The notes beneath the pieces were generated by a model, which saw only the letters and a list, made by a program, of their open reading frames with translations, was not told where the DNA came from and searched no databases. Positions 61,998 to 64,000 of a stretch of DNA of 64,000 bases are shown here, piece by piece (position 1 is the stretch's first letter; every line of letters begins with the position of its first letter). The DNA lies in contig NZ_PIQO01000003.1 in NCBI RefSeq assembly GCF_002844575.1, forward strand, positions 291,979 through 355,978. Reading direction: 5' to 3'. The position numbers were made by a program, and so were the translations under genes. The DNA comes from Heyndrickxia camelliae (GTDB lineage: Bacteria > Bacillota > Bacilli > Bacillales > Bacillaceae_C).

Positions 61998-62729
61998 CTT
62001 TTGATTTAGTAATTTGTCGGCTACCCTAATTGCATCATCTAGTTGTCCGGTTTCATCTAAATACTGTGGTCTGCTTACATCTTTGCCGACTTTGTTAATG
62101 TAGTTTTGCCGCTTCAATTCAAAATTCGTCTGAAATGCTGTATTAAATGCTTGTACAAAGTCTTTCCATGCTTTCGAATATTGCCCACCATTTCTATGGG
62201 CATATAGCCGAATCATCGAATTAAATTGCTGACGTGGATTTCCTTCGATGTTCACTTGATCTAGATTATCCACTCTTGTTTTAAGAACTTGATTTTCCTT
62301 TTCTATCAACATTTGCTTATGCTCTAAAACTTGCATTTTTCTCTCTTGTTCTACTAATTGATTTATGGAAGCTTGCAAGATTTCTAATTGTGATTTTGGT
62401 TTTTGTTGCATAAATTGTTTTTCGACTTCTATAAAATATTTACGCATTGCCCGACCAATTTCATTTCGTTGTACCATAGCAATTTCTTTTCCTGCATCAA
62501 GAGTGAATAAAAATTCTTCCGATGGTCTTCCGTTAGTTTTACTCAAAAATGAGTAAAAGTCCTCGTTCTCAATAAATCCGTAATTATCAATATGCCGCGA
62601 AATCCAGTCATTAAATCTTGTACTAACCATTAACTTTGAATGAAGTTCTCTAGCGTTAATTACTTTATCTCCATTCTCATTTTCGTAAACCGGCAGCATA
62701 TCATTTGCGATTACTTTTAATTGACTCAT
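61986..62729 (-). CDS. Phage antirepressor (AntA/AntB with ORF6C-like C-terminus)
   Basis: 247 residues. An N-terminal AntA/AntB-type domain (INARELHSKLMVSTRFNDWI, FTLDAGKEIAMVQRNEIGRA) is followed by a coiled linker and a C-terminal ORF6C-like region (QQFNSMIRLYAHRNGGQYSK...). Such proteins inactivate or bypass the repressor to promote lytic growth. It lies in the early leftward operon after the Cro-like gene. Confidence 0.88.
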   Translation of the reverse strand: MSQLKVIANDMLPVYENENGDKVINARELHSKLMVSTRFNDWISRHIDNYGFIENEDFYSFLSKTNGRPSEEFLFTLDAGKEIAMVQRNEIGRAMRKYFIEVEKQFMQQKPKSQLEILQASINQLVEQERKMQVLEHKQMLIEKENQVLKTRVDNLDQVNIEGNPRQQFNSMIRLYAHRNGGQYSKAWKDFVQAFNTAFQTNFELKRQNYINKVGKDVSRPQYLDETGQLDDAIRVADKLLNQKKKA

Positions 62730-62938
62730 TTAACCACCCCTATATGTTTTTGAGAACAATCTGCACAATAGATAGAAGTTGAAGCAAAGTCTCCATCATC
62801 TTCTAAAACAGAAATTAATGTTTGATTATCAACTTCTTGTTCAACCCCACAATCAGGACATTGAGTAAAAATTTCATCTTCGTATAGATCAATCTTAATT
62901 TCTACATGGTCATTAATTTTTGTTTTTACATAAAACAT
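62726..62938 (-). CDS. Small zinc-finger protein, 70 residues
   Basis: CPDCG near residue 31 and CADC near 60 give a four-cysteine zinc site between acidic stretches. Overlaps the antirepressor start by four bases. Unknown role. Confidence 0.6.
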   Translation of the reverse strand: MFYVKTKINDHVEIKIDLYEDEIFTQCPDCGVEQEVDNQTLISVLEDDGDFASTSIYCADCSQKHIGVVK

Positions 62939-62947
62939 ATAATCACC

Positions 62948-63166
62948 TCATTTCTTTAAAACTAGTAAATCTCCAATCTCACAATCAAGCGCCTTACAAA
63001 GTTTCGCAACTGTATCAACTTGCATACGGTACTGAGTTTTGTTTAACGCTTTGGAGATCGCTTTTCTGGAAAGACCGCTTTTCTTATGTAAGTGTTCTAT
63101 GGTGCGAATATTGCGCTTCCCCATCATTTCCCAAAGTTTAACTTCGATGTACGGAGTTTCTTGCAT
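62948..63166 (-). CDS. Cro-like HTH regulator
   Basis: A 72-residue single-domain XRE protein (RTIEHLHKKSGLSRKAISKA, VDTVAKLCKALDCEIGDLL). First gene of the leftward early operon. It is clearly related to the divergent 69-residue HTH protein at 63312, the usual Cro/CI-style pair. Confidence 0.85.
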   Translation of the reverse strand: MQETPYIEVKLWEMMGKRNIRTIEHLHKKSGLSRKAISKALNKTQYRMQVDTVAKLCKALDCEIGDLLVLKK

Positions 63167-63196
63167 ATTATTACCACCTCCTCCATATCCTTATTA

Positions 63197-63240
63197 TAAC
63201 ACCCTTGGGTATTAAACGCAACCCATGGGTATTAACTTTT
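63197..63240. promoter_or_regulatory. Early promoter overlapped by two operator palindromes
   Basis: ACCCTTGGGTATTAA (63201) and ACCCATGGGTATTAA (63221) lie exactly 20 bases apart on one face of the helix. On the minus strand TTGCGT, 17 bases, TATAAT forms the leftward early promoter, whose spacer contains the first operator. These are strong candidates for repressor binding. Confidence 0.75.
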
Positions 63241-63261
63241 CAGAAAAAAATTTTAAAAAGT

Positions 63262-63291
63262 AGTTGTATTTTTTTATTTCGTGAGTATAAT
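63262..63291 (+). promoter_or_regulatory. Repressor-gene promoter
   Basis: TTGTAT, 16 bases, TATAAT (63286-63291) on the plus strand, about 20 bases before the start codon of the rightward HTH gene. Confidence 0.6.
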
Positions 63292-63311
63292 AGGTATCGA
63301 GGTGATACCAA

Positions 63312-63521
63312 ATGGTAGTAAAAAATAACCTAAGAGTCCTTATGGCGAAAAAAGGAGTAAATATTCAAGATGTTTCCGATGCCACAGGCCTTAGCAGAAA
63401 ATCAATTTCGAAACTTTACAATGAATCTTCTATCCAGATTACATTTGATGTTATAGCTCGTCTTTGTGTTTACTTCGATTGTGAAGTTAACGATCTACTA
63501 CGACTTGAAGAAGAAAACTAA
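63312..63521 (+). CDS. CI-like HTH repressor, 69 residues
   Basis: A single-domain XRE regulator (VNIQDVSDATGLSRKSISKL, FDVIARLCVYFDCEVNDLL) transcribed away from the early operon, as lysogeny repressors are. It lacks a C-terminal peptidase domain, so induction would not follow the LexA-like route and may depend on the antirepressor. Confidence 0.8.
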   Translation: MVVKNNLRVLMAKKGVNIQDVSDATGLSRKSISKLYNESSIQITFDVIARLCVYFDCEVNDLLRLEEEN

Positions 63522-63576
63522 TTGTACCAATGTATGAATGTGTTACAAATTACTTTAAAAAAAGGAGTGCATACGA

Positions 63577-63777
63577 ATGGCACATGTTAGAGCGAATTGT
63601 AAAAACCCTTCTCAAACAATTTCTTTTCAACCAAACATCTATGAAGCTGCTGAAAACTATCTGTATGATCACCGTAAGAAAAACTTTAGTCATAGCGTGA
63701 ATGAATTGATTGCTTATGGTTTGAAATATGTCGCTTTGATGGAGAAGAAAAAAGAACGTGAGAGGTTGCTTTCGTAA
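63577..63777 (+). CDS. Small protein, ribbon-helix-helix-like, 66 residues
   Basis: TISFQPNIYEAAENYLYDHR then FSHSVNELIAYGLKYVALME matches the strand-helix-helix layout of small DNA-binding proteins. Follows the repressor gene with its own AAAGGAG site. Confidence 0.55.
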   Translation: MAHVRANCKNPSQTISFQPNIYEAAENYLYDHRKKNFSHSVNELIAYGLKYVALMEKKKERERLLS

Positions 63778-63808
63778 TAGTGAGAGCGACCTCTTTCTTT
63801 TTTTAATC
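63763..63808. terminator. Bidirectional terminator
   Basis: AGAGGTTGCTTTC / GAGAGCGACCTCT stem followed by TTTCTTTTTTT, between convergent genes. Confidence 0.75.
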
Positions 63809-63991
63809 CTCTAAATCCTCATCCGTTATATCCGCTGACAATGTTTCTTCTTTCTTTACACGAAAATCCCATTCTATAATGCCATCTTCATTGAAAAGTC
63901 TGTGCGAAATTGCTTCGGCTGCTGATTCTGCATAAGTTGCTTCTTCATCAAATACTATAGACATTACAATTAACTGTTTTTTAATTGTCAT
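63803..63991 (-). CDS. Small acidic protein, 62 residues
   Basis: MTIKKQLIVMSIVFDEEATY and an acidic end ITDEDLED. RBS GGGGAG. Lies at the window edge in the lysogeny region. Unknown. Confidence 0.55.
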   Translation of the reverse strand: MTIKKQLIVMSIVFDEEATYAESAAEAISHRLFNEDGIIEWDFRVKKEETLSADITDEDLED

Positions 63992-64000
63992 TATCTCCCC

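Larger units (their letters stand above)
32150..64000. mobile_element. Prophage integrated in comGA, left part (31.8 kb in window)
   Basis: Contiguous phage modules in standard order: immunity, antirepressor, replication, late regulator, terminase, head, tail, lysis, then an FtsK-like module at the attachment end. The structural set (P22-like portal, scaffold, coat, gp4-like and gp10-like factors, no tape measure) suggests a short tail. CG dinucleotides are frequent, unlike element 1. The integrase and right attachment site lie beyond 64000. Confidence 0.9.

Noticed and set aside
1..64000. tRNA or rRNA genes
   Set aside because: No cloverleaf or rRNA-like segments noticed in reading; neither insertion uses a tRNA gene.

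Overview
The window comes from a low-GC Gram-positive of the Bacillus group. The evidence is gene content and order: yqhQ-yqhP-yqhO, a rhodanese (yqhL), gcvPB-gcvPA-gcvT behind a tandem glycine riboswitch, yqhH-yqhG, yqzE, a shikimate kinase relic, then the comG competence pseudopilus operon. Starts are mostly preceded by AGGAGG-type ribosome binding sites. I cannot name the species.

Layout. 1-14160 is chromosomal core. It includes a class II (B12-dependent) ribonucleotide reductase gene split by a 319-nt ORF-less group I intron. 14194-32160 is yqzE, the decayed shikimate kinase and comGG-comGA on the minus strand, broken twice. A 13.9-kb element (about 16606-30509) sits inside comGC, and a second element starts inside comGA at about 32160. 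That second element is a prophage that runs off the right end of the window. ComGC and ComGA are both cut and part of comGA lies outside the window, so this strain should lack a working competence pseudopilus unless both elements excise.

Element 1 (comGC). It carries a large serine integrase beside attL, a small resolvase-type serine recombinase, a winged-helix Rep-like protein behind three direct repeats, and short unknown ORFs. Defence-like cargo is an AbiV-type protein, a SIR2-like DUF4917 protein followed by a RES-domain putative NAD-degrading enzyme, and a divergent eukaryotic-type Ser/Thr kinase. Two features stand out. Reading the whole element I found only one CG dinucleotide, whereas the host DNA and the neighbouring prophage have many. 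Six copies of a bipartite motif (TGTCACAG, about 14-15 nt, CTAATGATAG) lie upstream of the integrase, of a small gene and of the Rep-like gene.

Element 2 (comGA prophage). Read from the right: a Cro/CI-like switch with two operator palindromes over the early promoter; an antirepressor with a possible antisense RNA at its 3' end; replication (winged-helix initiator, DnaC-like loader, SSB); small early genes; an ArpU-like late regulator; a 536-nt non-coding gap; terminases; a P22-like portal, scaffold, coat and head-completion set; tail fibre genes; ejection-type proteins; holin and endolysin; and an FtsK/replication-relaxation pair next to the attachment site. There is no tape-measure or tail-tube gene, which points to a short-tailed (podovirus-like) particle. 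A gp10-like tail gene appears to be split by a cassette (tail fibre, broken DUF6270 gene, DUF2441 gene). The broken gene contains an inverted 54-bp near-copy of part of the portal gene. The phage integrase must lie beyond the right edge.
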